Below are positions 43,001 through 51,133 of a stretch of 64,000 bases of DNA, piece by piece; positions within the stretch are counted from its first letter, which is position 1; each line of letters opens with the position of its first letter. The DNA comes from Peptostreptococcaceae bacterium VA2 (lineage in GTDB: Bacteria > Bacillota > Clostridia > Peptostreptococcales > Peptostreptococcaceae), in NCBI GenBank assembly GCA_000686145.1, contig JMMB01000007.1, positions 496,001 to 560,000 on the forward strand, written 5' to 3'. The notes beneath the pieces were generated by a model. That model was given only the letters and a program-made list of their open reading frames with translations, searched no databases and was not told the origin of the DNA. A program made the translations under genes and the position numbers.

Positions 43001-43849
43001 ATGAATAAAATAAAAATAATATGTGATAGCTTATCGGACATACCTAAAGAATTAATAGATAAATACGATATAGAAGTAGTACCATTAACTGTTATATTAG
43101 ATGATAAAGAGTATAAAGATGGCGTTGATATATCAAATGATGAATTTTATAAAATACTTAGAGAACAAAATGCATACCCAAAAACTTCTCAAGCAACTTA
43201 CCCTCAATTTAAAGAGGTTTTTGAAAAATATGTAAATGAAGGAAGAAAAATACTCTACATAGCAGGGTCATCAGTAGCAACAGGAACATATCAAAGTGCG
43301 GTCTTAGCTAAAAATGATATAGATGGTGAAATATATATTTATGATTCTCAAACATTTTCTTATGTAATAGGAATTTTAGTTGTTAAAGCAGCTGAACTTG
43401 CACAACAAGGAAAAGATATAGATGAAATATTAGACGAGATAAAAAAATTAAGAGAAGAAACTTATGTTTTATTTTCAGTAGATACATTAGAATATCTGCA
43501 AAAAGGTGGAAGAATATCTTCTACTAAAGCAGCTATAGGAAGCATATTAAATATAAAACCAATACTAGACATAAAAAATGGATTAGTTGCGCCAGTATGT
43601 CAAGTTAGAGGAAAGAAAAATGTTATATCAAAGATGATAGAATTAATAAAAGAAAACTGCGGAACCGATTTAACAAATCAAGTTATATCAATAGGATATA
43701 GTGATGACTTCAAAGAAAAAGATAAATTAACAGAAGTAGTTAAAGAAGAGTTTAATCCAAAGGGCATATTGTATTTCCAAATAGGAACATGCGTAGGTTC
43801 TCACGCTGGACCTGGTTTAACTGGAATTATATGTGTAAAAAATAAATAG
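43001..43849 (+). CDS. DegV family fatty acid-binding protein
   Basis: A 282-residue cytosolic protein. DegV proteins bind a fatty acid; FakB members present it to the kinase FakA for phosphorylation. Signature segments are IICDSLSDIPKELIDKYDIEVVPL, YKTSQ-type ligand loop (PKTSQATYPQFKE), SSVATGTYQSA, EYLQKGGRIS and HAGPGLTGI. Whether it partners FakA cannot be judged here. GGGGGC lies about nine bases before the ATG. Confidence 0.92.
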   Translation: MNKIKIICDSLSDIPKELIDKYDIEVVPLTVILDDKEYKDGVDISNDEFYKILREQNAYPKTSQATYPQFKEVFEKYVNEGRKILYIAGSSVATGTYQSAVLAKNDIDGEIYIYDSQTFSYVIGILVVKAAELAQQGKDIDEILDEIKKLREETYVLFSVDTLEYLQKGGRISSTKAAIGSILNIKPILDIKNGLVAPVCQVRGKKNVISKMIELIKENCGTDLTNQVISIGYSDDFKEKDKLTEVVKEEFNPKGILYFQIGTCVGSHAGPGLTGIICVKNK

Positions 43850-43863
43850 TATGTCACATTAAG

Positions 43864-43893
43864 AAAGATCTTCATTTTGGAGGTCTTTTTTTT
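43864..43893 (+). terminator. intrinsic terminator after degV gene
   Basis: AAGATCTTC.../GGAGGTCTTT imperfect stem, then T8. The 200 bases that follow hold only AT-rich leader up to the BMP lipoprotein gene. Confidence 0.65.
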
Positions 43894-44098
43894 ATTTTCA
43901 AAAAAAGCAAATGTTTTCTTGTAAAAAAATATAGTAATAAATACACACTATTTAGCAAAATATAGTTATATAGTACGAAAAATATAATATATATTACCAT
44001 AAAAATAAAATTATATATGGAAAAAAAAATGAACATAGTGTAAAATTAAATCAGGAAACAATAAAAATTTAAAATCAAAGATTATTTGGAGGAAACTT

Positions 44099-45148
44099 AT
44101 GAAACTTAAAAAGTTATTATCGTTAGGTTTAGCTTTAGTTATGAGTACAAGTATGCTAGTTGGGTGTAGCCCAAAGTCTGGTTCAGAGGGAGATAAAAAG
44201 GCTGAAGGTGAAAAGGTATTCAAAATAGGTATGGTAACTGATACAGGTGGAGTAAATGATGAGTCATTTAACCAATCTGCTTGGGCAGGCCTACAAAAAT
44301 TAGAAAAAGAATATGGTAAAGACAAAGTTCAAGTTAAATATTTAGAATCTAAGCAAGATGCAGACTATGTACCAAATGTTGAAACATTAGTTGATGAAGA
44401 CACAGACTTAATAATAGGTGTAGGATTTAAATTAGCAGATGCAATAGAAGAATCTGCTAAAAGTTACGATGACAAGCAATTCGCTCTTATAGATGCTGCT
44501 TACGAAAAGCAACCTGCAAATGTAACTTCTTTATTATTTGAAGATAACGTATCATCATATTTAACAGGATTAATAGCTGGTAAAATGACAGAAACTAATA
44601 AAGTTGGATTTATAGGTGGAATATCTGGAGAAGTTATAGGCAGATTTGATTATGGATTTAGAGCTGGAGTTGAAGCTGCTAATCCAAAAGCTGAAGTATC
44701 AGTACAATATGCTAACAGTTTCACAGATGCTGCTTTAGGTAAATCAATAGCTAATCAAATGCACAAAAATGGAACTGATATAATATTCTCTGCTGCTGGC
44801 GCAGTTGGAATAGGAGCTATAGAAGCTGCTAAAGAAAACAATAAAAAAGCTATAGGTGTTGACCAAGATCAAAATAAATTAGCACCGGACAATGTAATAA
44901 CTTCAGCAATGAAAAATATAGATGTTGCAGTATTAAATTTAGGAAAAACTATAATTGATGGTACTTACAAAGGTGGACAAGTTATAGTTAATACATTAGA
45001 TATGGATGGAGTTGGAATAGCACCAAGTAGTAAGAAAAATGTAGCTCCAGACGTATTAGAATATGTTAAAGGTGAAGCTGAAAAGATTAAATCTGGGGAT
45101 ATAAAAGTACCTCAAAATGAAAAAGAATACAAAGAATTAAAAAAATAA
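44099..45148 (+). CDS. BMP/PnrA-type nucleoside-binding lipoprotein
   Basis: Extracellular solute-binding lipoprotein of an ABC importer, probably for purine nucleosides. It has 349 residues with a lipoprotein signal peptide: KKLLSLGLALVMSTSMLVGCSPK, lipobox LVGC with Cys23 as the acylated residue. The mature domain has the BMP motifs TDTGGVNDESFNQSAW, GVGFKLADAI, GFIGG, FSAAGAVGIGAIEAA and GVDQDQN. GGAGG precedes the ATG. The ATPase and two permease genes follow at 45468-49055, but a strong terminator (45185-45216) lies between them, giving the abundant binding protein its own transcript. Confidence 0.94.
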   Translation: MKLKKLLSLGLALVMSTSMLVGCSPKSGSEGDKKAEGEKVFKIGMVTDTGGVNDESFNQSAWAGLQKLEKEYGKDKVQVKYLESKQDADYVPNVETLVDEDTDLIIGVGFKLADAIEESAKSYDDKQFALIDAAYEKQPANVTSLLFEDNVSSYLTGLIAGKMTETNKVGFIGGISGEVIGRFDYGFRAGVEAANPKAEVSVQYANSFTDAALGKSIANQMHKNGTDIIFSAAGAVGIGAIEAAKENNKKAIGVDQDQNKLAPDNVITSAMKNIDVAVLNLGKTIIDGTYKGGQVIVNTLDMDGVGIAPSSKKNVAPDVLEYVKGEAEKIKSGDIKVPQNEKEYKELKK

Positions 45149-45184
45149 ATATAAAAAATAATACAAAAAAAGAATATAAAAAAT

Positions 45185-45216
45185 AAAAAGCTATCCAAGA
45201 CATAGGATAGCTTTTT
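45185..45216 (+). terminator. terminator between binding protein and transporter genes
   Basis: AAAAAGCTATCC with GGATAGCTTTTT around a seven- to eight-base loop; a strong hairpin. Confidence 0.9.
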
Positions 45217-45263
45217 ATGTGGTTTGATATTTTAACATAAATTAGATAGAAAAAGCAATACAA

Positions 45264-45301
45264 AAAGTATTATACTCTATATAAAGTATTATACTGTATA
45301 T
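45264..45301. repeat. tandem 19-bp direct repeat containing AGTATnATACT dyads
   Basis: AAAGTATTATACTCTATAT (45264-45282) is followed immediately by AAAGTATTATACTGTATAT (45283-45301), one mismatch apart. Each holds the dyad AGTAT-T-ATACT. They lie about 170 bases before the ABC ATPase gene and look like tandem operators. Confidence 0.6.
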
Positions 45302-45467
45302 ATAAAGTAAACTTAGTGTGTTATAAGTCTAAAGTTGAAATATAAAAATAACAGACAATAAAAATTAAATTTTTGCTCAAAAATATATTAAATAGTTTGT
45401 TATGGACACTGTATTTTAGTATAATGAAAATACTGAATATTAAAATTAAGGAGGGTAAGGAAGAGCT

Positions 45468-47036
45468 ATGAATAATAGTAATATCGACTACAGTCAAAAA
45501 GTTGTAGAAATGAAAAAGATAACTAAGATGTTCGGAAATTTTGTTGCGAATGATAACATAGACTTGACTGTGCACAAAGGTGAAGTACATGCTCTTTTAG
45601 GTGAGAATGGAGCTGGAAAATCAACTCTAATGAACATCTTATATGGTTTATATCACCAAACATCGGGTGAGATTCATATAAACGGAAAATTAGTAAGTAT
45701 GGATAATCCTAATGTTGCAATATCTAATGGTATAGGAATGGTTCATCAACATTTCATGTTAGTGCAGCCATTTACAGTAGCCCAAAATATAATACTTGGT
45801 ACAGAGCCAACAAAAGGCATGGGAGCTATAGACATCAAAAAAGCAGTGAAAGATGTTGAAGCATTATCAGAAAAGTATGGATTATATGTTGATCCAAACA
45901 AAAAAATAGAAGACATAACAGTTGGTATGCAACAAAGAGTTGAAATATTAAAAGCACTATATAGAGGTGCAGAAATATTAATACTTGATGAGCCAACAGC
46001 AGTTCTTACACCGCAAGAAATTCAAGAGCTTATACAAATTATAAGAAACTTAACTAGAGAAGGTAAGTCTGTAATAATAATAACTCATAAATTAAAAGAA
46101 ATAAAAGCAGCAGCTGATTATTGTACTATAATCAGAAGAGGTAAATATATTGATACTGTAAAAGTTTCAGAATCAAGCGAAGATGACTTAGCTGCTAAGA
46201 TGGTTGGTAGAGAAGTAAACTTTAAAGTAGATAAAATAGAAGCTAAACCACAAGAAGTTGTTTTACAAATAAAAGATTTAACAGTAAAAGATAATAGAAA
46301 AATATCTGTAGTAGATGAATTGTCACTAGAAGTAAAAGCTGGTGAAATATTAGGTGTTGCAGGTATTGATGGAAATGGACAATCTGAATTAGTCGAAGCT
46401 TTAACTGGGTTAAGAAAGTCTGAGTCTGGAAGTATAAAAATAAATGGACAAGAAGTATTTAATAAAAAACCTAAAGAAATGTTTACATCAGGAATAAAAA
46501 ATATACCTGAAGATAGGCATAAAAGAGGTTTAATATTAGATTTCTCTGTAGCTGAAAATATGGTTTTACAAAATTACAAAGATTCTAGGTTCTCTAAAAA
46601 TGGAATTTTAAATAAAGATGCTATAGATAAATACGCAGAAGCGATAGTGGAAAGATTTGATGTAAGACCTACGGATCATACAACTAAAGCTAGATCTTTA
46701 TCAGGAGGTAACCAACAAAAGGTTATAATTGGTAGAGAGGTTGATAATATAGAGATTTCAAGAGCAGCTACACAAAAAGCACAACTATTAATAGCGACTC
46801 AACCTACAAGAGGGCTAGACGTTGGAGCTATAGAGTTTGTTCATAAATCATTAGTTAAACAAAGAGATGAAGGAAATGCAGTACTTTTAGTATCTTTAGA
46901 ATTAGATGAAGTTATGAATGTATCAGATAGAATAGCAGTAATATATGAAGGTAAGATAGTAGGAATTATGGATGCAAAAGATGCAGATGAAAATACATTA
47001 GGACTTATGATGGCTGGAGGTGAAGAACATGAGTAG
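45468..47036 (+). CDS. nucleoside-type ABC transporter ATPase (two ABC domains)
   Basis: Cytosolic energising subunit, 522 residues, with two fused ABC domains as in ribose- and nucleoside-type (NupO/YufO) importers. Domain 1 has Walker A GENGAGKST and Walker B LILDEPTAVL, with a modified signature (DITVGMQQR). Domain 2 (from about 265) has a degenerate Walker A (GIDGNGQSE), an intact LSGGNQQK signature and LLIATQPTRGLDVGA in place of a consensus Walker B. That asymmetry is normal for the subfamily. AGGAGG is upstream. Its 3' end overlaps the first permease gene. Confidence 0.94.
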   Translation: MNNSNIDYSQKVVEMKKITKMFGNFVANDNIDLTVHKGEVHALLGENGAGKSTLMNILYGLYHQTSGEIHINGKLVSMDNPNVAISNGIGMVHQHFMLVQPFTVAQNIILGTEPTKGMGAIDIKKAVKDVEALSEKYGLYVDPNKKIEDITVGMQQRVEILKALYRGAEILILDEPTAVLTPQEIQELIQIIRNLTREGKSVIIITHKLKEIKAAADYCTIIRRGKYIDTVKVSESSEDDLAAKMVGREVNFKVDKIEAKPQEVVLQIKDLTVKDNRKISVVDELSLEVKAGEILGVAGIDGNGQSELVEALTGLRKSESGSIKINGQEVFNKKPKEMFTSGIKNIPEDRHKRGLILDFSVAENMVLQNYKDSRFSKNGILNKDAIDKYAEAIVERFDVRPTDHTTKARSLSGGNQQKVIIGREVDNIEISRAATQKAQLLIATQPTRGLDVGAIEFVHKSLVKQRDEGNAVLLVSLELDEVMNVSDRIAVIYEGKIVGIMDAKDADENTLGLMMAGGEEHE

Positions 47037-48120
47037 TAATACAAAAAAGAAAAAAATCTCACTAGCCGACAATGCAGTATTGTTTTCTTTAATATCTATA
47101 ATACTTGGACTTATTGTTGGTGCTATAGCACTTCTTTTAGCAGGTGAAGATCCAATAGTAGCATATTCTGCTATGTTAGAAGGAGTATTTGGAAAGCCTA
47201 AATTTATAGCGTGGACTATAATAAGATCTACTCCGCTTATATTAACAGGTCTTTCTATTGCATTTGCATTTAAAACAGGATTATTTAATATAGGTGCAGA
47301 AGGTCAATTTATAATAGGGGCATTAGTTGCTACTATAGTTGGTGCTGGAGTACAGTTACCAGCTATAATACACGTACCACTGACTCTTTTAGTCGCAGGA
47401 TTGGCAGGAGGATTATGGGGTGGATTTGCAGGATGGTTAAAATCTAAGTTTGGAATAAATGAAGTTATAGCAACTATAATGCTTAACTGGATAGCTTTCT
47501 ATTTAAGTAATTTTATGATAAAAAGTACTTGGTTAGCAAGACCAAATAGTGAAGCTTCAGTAAGTATACATGATTCAGCAAGTATAGGAATAGATTGGTT
47601 AACAGGATTAGTAGGACCAGCAACAAAAGTTAACTGGGGTATAATAATATCTATAATACTTGTTTTAATAATTGCATTTATATTATTTAAAACAACTCTA
47701 GGATTTGAACTAAGAGGAGTTGGATACAATAAATTTGGTGCAGAGTACGGTGGAATAAACGTTAGTTCATCAATATTAAAATCTATGGCAATCGCAGGTT
47801 TACTTGCAGGTATAGCAGGAGCTATACAAGTTATGGGTGTATCTGGTAATGTAACAATACTTGCAGCGCAAGAGGGATATGGTTTCGATGGTATCGCTGT
47901 TGCTTTAATTGCAAATAGTAATCCAATAGGAGTTATATTCTCAGGATTGTTATTTGGAGCGTTTAAATATGGTGGAACTAAGATGCAAGCAGTAGGAGCA
48001 CCTTCAGAAGTAATAAATATAGTTATAGGGTCAATAGTTTACTTTATAGCTTTAAGTAGTGTTTTAAGAATGATGTATGTTAAATTTAGAGATAAAAAGA
48101 ACAAAGGGGGTAACGTATAA
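47029..48120 (+). CDS. nucleoside-type ABC transporter permease 1
   Basis: Integral membrane subunit (BPD_transp_2 family, NupP/YufP-like) with about eight to ten helices. The best start is ATG 47029 with GGAGG eight bases upstream (363 residues); it overlaps the ATPase gene by 8 bases. Typical segments are STPLILTGLSIAFAFKTGLFNIGAEGQF, FGINEVIATIMLNWIAFY and GFDGIAVALIANSNPIGVIFSGLLFG. Pairs with permease 2 to form the channel. The stop codon overlaps the next ATG (TAATG). Confidence 0.93.
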   Translation: MSSNTKKKKISLADNAVLFSLISIILGLIVGAIALLLAGEDPIVAYSAMLEGVFGKPKFIAWTIIRSTPLILTGLSIAFAFKTGLFNIGAEGQFIIGALVATIVGAGVQLPAIIHVPLTLLVAGLAGGLWGGFAGWLKSKFGINEVIATIMLNWIAFYLSNFMIKSTWLARPNSEASVSIHDSASIGIDWLTGLVGPATKVNWGIIISIILVLIIAFILFKTTLGFELRGVGYNKFGAEYGGINVSSSILKSMAIAGLLAGIAGAIQVMGVSGNVTILAAQEGYGFDGIAVALIANSNPIGVIFSGLLFGAFKYGGTKMQAVGAPSEVINIVIGSIVYFIALSSVLRMMYVKFRDKKNKGGNV

Positions 48121-49055
48121 TGGAAGATTTTGCTTTAATTCTTAGTACTACCTTAATGTATTCTACACCCCTTATATTTGCAGCTTTAGGAGGAGTGTTC
48201 TCAGAGAATTCAGGTATAATTAATATAGGTATAGAAGGTATGATGACTATAGGTGCTTTTGCAGGTGCAGCAGCAGGTGTTATTATAGGAAATCCTTGGA
48301 TAGCTTTTATGATAGGTGGAATTGCGGGTGGTATATTTGCATTGATACATGGAATTGCTACTATAAGTTTTAATGCAGACCATACTATATCAGGTGTTGC
48401 AATAAACTTATTAGCCCCTGGGGTAGCGTTATTTGCATCTAAGATAATGTTTGATGGTGCAACTATGACACCAACTATACCAATGGAAAATAAGATACCA
48501 AGACCATTAAATGGAGTATTCCCATCTGGTAGTGTATTAGATATTATATTTAACTCATATGCAACAGTATTTTTAGCTTTTATATTAGTTGTAGTTGTAT
48601 GGTACGTACTATATAAAACTAGATATGGACTTAGAGTAAGAGCAGTTGGAGAACATCCTGGATCAGCAGATACATTAGGTATAAATGTTGCTTTAACTAG
48701 ATATTCAGCTGTAATAATATCAGGTGTATTAGCAGGATTAGGTGGAGCATCAATGAGTTTAGCTGTTGTTTCTTCATTTAGACCAACATTAATTTCAGGA
48801 CAAGGATATATAGCTATAGCAGCAGTTATATTTGGTAAATGGAGACCACAATGGGCAATGGCAGCATGTTTATTGTTTGGATTCTCAACAGCATTATCAG
48901 TATACTTTGGTAATCCAGAATTACCATTTAGCATAAATGAAAACTTATTATCAATGATACCATATATTGTAACATTAATAGTTTTAGTTATCTTTGTTAA
49001 GAGTTCTAAGGCTCCAGCGGCACTTGGTAACTCATATAAAAAAGGTGAAAGATAA
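48120..49055 (+). CDS. nucleoside-type ABC transporter permease 2
   Basis: Second membrane subunit (NupQ/YufQ-like), 311 residues with about eight to ten helices. Family motifs: TPLIFAALGGVFSENSGIINIGIEGMM, ADHTISGVAINLLAPGVALF, RVRAVGEHPGSADTLGINV, GQGYIAIAAVIFGKWRP. It starts on the last base of permease 1's stop codon, so the two are coupled. A strong terminator ends the operon. A long open frame on the opposite strand across this gene is a shadow of its hydrophobic codons. Confidence 0.93.
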   Translation: MEDFALILSTTLMYSTPLIFAALGGVFSENSGIINIGIEGMMTIGAFAGAAAGVIIGNPWIAFMIGGIAGGIFALIHGIATISFNADHTISGVAINLLAPGVALFASKIMFDGATMTPTIPMENKIPRPLNGVFPSGSVLDIIFNSYATVFLAFILVVVVWYVLYKTRYGLRVRAVGEHPGSADTLGINVALTRYSAVIISGVLAGLGGASMSLAVVSSFRPTLISGQGYIAIAAVIFGKWRPQWAMAACLLFGFSTALSVYFGNPELPFSINENLLSMIPYIVTLIVLVIFVKSSKAPAALGNSYKKGER

Positions 49056-49088
49056 AAAAATGATAGCATGTGCTATCATTTTTTTTTG
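49054..49088 (+). terminator. terminator of the nucleoside ABC operon
   Basis: AAAAATGATAGCA/TGCTATCATTTTT, a perfect near-loopless dyad followed by nine or more T, starting at the stop codon. Confidence 0.9.
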
Positions 49089-49248
49089 TAAAAAATTTGT
49101 AAGCATATAATATGAATTAAATAAAACAAATATAGATATAATAAAAGAAAGAGTTGTTGTAGATGAGATTAAAAAATCTATTCTAAGTACTAATAAATTA
49201 TCAAATTGATTTTTATACTTCCTCTTATAGCAAGAAAGGAGTGAGTAG

Positions 49249-50049
49249 TTGACAATGAAAAATATTTACCTAACTTTATCAGAACAAGATAAGGCATATG
49301 CTATGAAATTTTTAAATAGCAATAACTTAAAAAAAGAGTTAACGTATGATGATGAACTTGTAGAAATAGAAATAAGTTCTGATAAACAAAATGAAATAAA
49401 TAAAAAAGAAGTAACTAAAGAAATAACTGATTTAATAATCGGTATAATGAAAGATAAAATGTTAAAAGAACATTTATTAAAACAATATAACGATACATAT
49501 TTAAAAGAAGATGAAAAAATATATATGCATTTATTAGATTTATTTTCGCAAAAAGAAAATTTAATTAGACAATCTGTTTATAGTGCTGTATATAACTATA
49601 TACAAAATAATGACTATATAAATCTAGAAGGTTTTGTGAAATTTAGAATGAAAGGATTTTCAAAATATATATCAAATATAGTTGATATAGCAGTAGAAGA
49701 ATATATAATCAAAAAGGATAAAAATGAGTTTATAAATGTTTTAAAATATTTTATAGATATGCAGGATGAAAAAATAGATTTATTAAAAGTTCACATAATG
49801 AAAGATAATTCATTTTTATTATATGACAAATATGGCAATAGAATAGACAATATTGACAATCAAGAAATTATAAATATGATAATCAAAGAAAATTTGAATT
49901 ATGAGGATTTTTTAATAAGTACATTATTAACGCTATGTCCTAAAAAAATAGAAATATTAGATACATTAAATAATAATGCATCTAAAGAAATAATAGAAAC
50001 TATAAAATCTATATTTGTTAATAAGGTAGTAAAAGTATATGAAAATTAA
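49249..50049 (+). CDS. ytxC: putative sporulation protein YtxC
   Basis: A 266-residue soluble protein of the YtxC family, found only in spore formers; the molecular role is unknown. It is helical, with the conserved QSVYSAVYNYIQ, NLEGFVKFRMKGFSKYISNIVDIAVEEYIIKK and LLCPKKIEIL-type segments. Its place just before thrS (with DUF445 between) mirrors ytxC-thrS in Bacillus, supporting the call. AAAGGA is eight bases before a TTG at 49249; the ATG two codons later is the alternative start. Confidence 0.85.
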   Translation: MTMKNIYLTLSEQDKAYAMKFLNSNNLKKELTYDDELVEIEISSDKQNEINKKEVTKEITDLIIGIMKDKMLKEHLLKQYNDTYLKEDEKIYMHLLDLFSQKENLIRQSVYSAVYNYIQNNDYINLEGFVKFRMKGFSKYISNIVDIAVEEYIIKKDKNEFINVLKYFIDMQDEKIDLLKVHIMKDNSFLLYDKYGNRIDNIDNQEIINMIIKENLNYEDFLISTLLTLCPKKIEILDTLNNNASKEIIETIKSIFVNKVVKVYEN

Positions 50050-50190
50050 GTTAAATAAGTATTAATATTTAGTTTAGGATATTAACAACAATAAAATATT
50101 ACTTTGTAAAATTCGATAAAAGTCTTATAATAATATAATAAATAGTTATAAAATGAACTATATATTATATTTGGACGAGGAGAATTTATT

Positions 50191-50793
50191 ATGAGTAACA
50201 TATTGAAAATATTAATATTAGCAAGTATAGGTGGAATAATAGGATATGTAACTAATGTTGTAGCAATTAAGCTAATATTTAGACCTATAAAACCTATTAA
50301 AATACCAATAATAAACAAAGAAATTATAGGGCTAATACCAAAGAGAAAAACTGAGATTGCTAATAACATAGGTGAGATAGTTCAAAAGGAATTTATTTCA
50401 TTAGATGAAATACTAGAAAATATAATCACAGAAGAAGATAAAGAAAATGTAGTAGAGTACATAAAGGTAAAAATAAAAGTTATAATAAATGAAAAAATGG
50501 CATTTGCTCCTAGTGCTATAAAAAATATCATACAAGGATATGTATCAGAAGCAATTGAAAATGAAATAAAGCAAAGTATAGACGATTTAAGTGAAGAAGT
50601 AATAAGAAAAGCAAATAAGCGTATAGATATTGGTAAAATGGTAGAAGATAAGATAAACAACTTAGATTTATATGAACTAGAGGAAATAATACTTAGAATA
50701 GCAAAAAATGAATTAAAACATATAGAGATATTAGGTTTAGTATTAGGATTTTTAATAGGTATAGTGCAAGGATTAATAATTATATTTATATAA
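50191..50793 (+). CDS. DUF445 family membrane protein (YheB-like)
   Basis: A 200-residue protein. It opens with a hydrophobic helix containing IGGIIGYVTNVVAIKLIFRPIKPIKI, the hallmark of DUF445, and ends with a second membrane helix (ILGLVLGFLIGIVQGLIIIFI). The middle is amphipathic and helical. It is shorter than many DUF445 proteins (about 370-400 residues), representing a single repeat unit. The function is not known; Bacillus YheB-type members associate with spores. GAGGAG precedes the ATG. Confidence 0.85.
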   Translation: MSNILKILILASIGGIIGYVTNVVAIKLIFRPIKPIKIPIINKEIIGLIPKRKTEIANNIGEIVQKEFISLDEILENIITEEDKENVVEYIKVKIKVIINEKMAFAPSAIKNIIQGYVSEAIENEIKQSIDDLSEEVIRKANKRIDIGKMVEDKINNLDLYELEEIILRIAKNELKHIEILGLVLGFLIGIVQGLIIIFI

Positions 50794-50854
50794 TATATTT
50801 ATTGTTGCTACACCCATAACTATCTGCTATAATTATATTAAATTTAAAAACAAG

Positions 50855-51102
50855 CTATGAAAAGGAAGAGTAAAATAGAAACAATTGCCAGAGAGGATAA
50901 GTCACCGGCTGCAAGCTTATCTAAATATGACTATTTGAAAACTACCTTGGAGCAGAATTTATTAACATATATTAATATATATGCGAAAGTATTCGGTTGA
51001 CTACCTTATAGTCATCAAGAGGGTTGTATAAATATACGCCAACTTGGGTGGAACCGCGAATTAATACTCGTCCCAAATACATTATTTGGGTCGAGTTTTT
51101 TT
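50855..51102 (+). promoter_or_regulatory. T-box riboswitch (threonine) of thrS
   Basis: Uncharged tRNA-sensing leader. Stem I runs from about 50860. The specifier region reads ACTACC (50941-50946), both triplets being Thr codons, followed by TTGGAGC. The T-box GGGTGGAACCGCG is at 51046-51058. The terminator is CTCGTCCCAAAT/ATTTGGGTCGAG plus T7 at 51067-51102. Uncharged tRNA-Thr would stabilise the antiterminator and let thrS be transcribed. Confidence 0.95.
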
Positions 51103-51133
51103 AATATAAAAAATTAATCAAGGAGGCAAAAAA

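Noticed and set aside
43900-44098. Purine riboswitch or PurR box before the BMP lipoprotein
   Set aside because: Only loose matches (TACGAAAAATA, TGAACATAG) without paired spacing, and no aptamer core sequences.
48086-49069. Long opposite-strand open frame (over 300 codons) across permease 2
   Set aside because: It is the antisense shadow of a clear permease gene, has no ribosome site, and its translation (Ala/Ile/Pro-rich) has no recognisable pattern.
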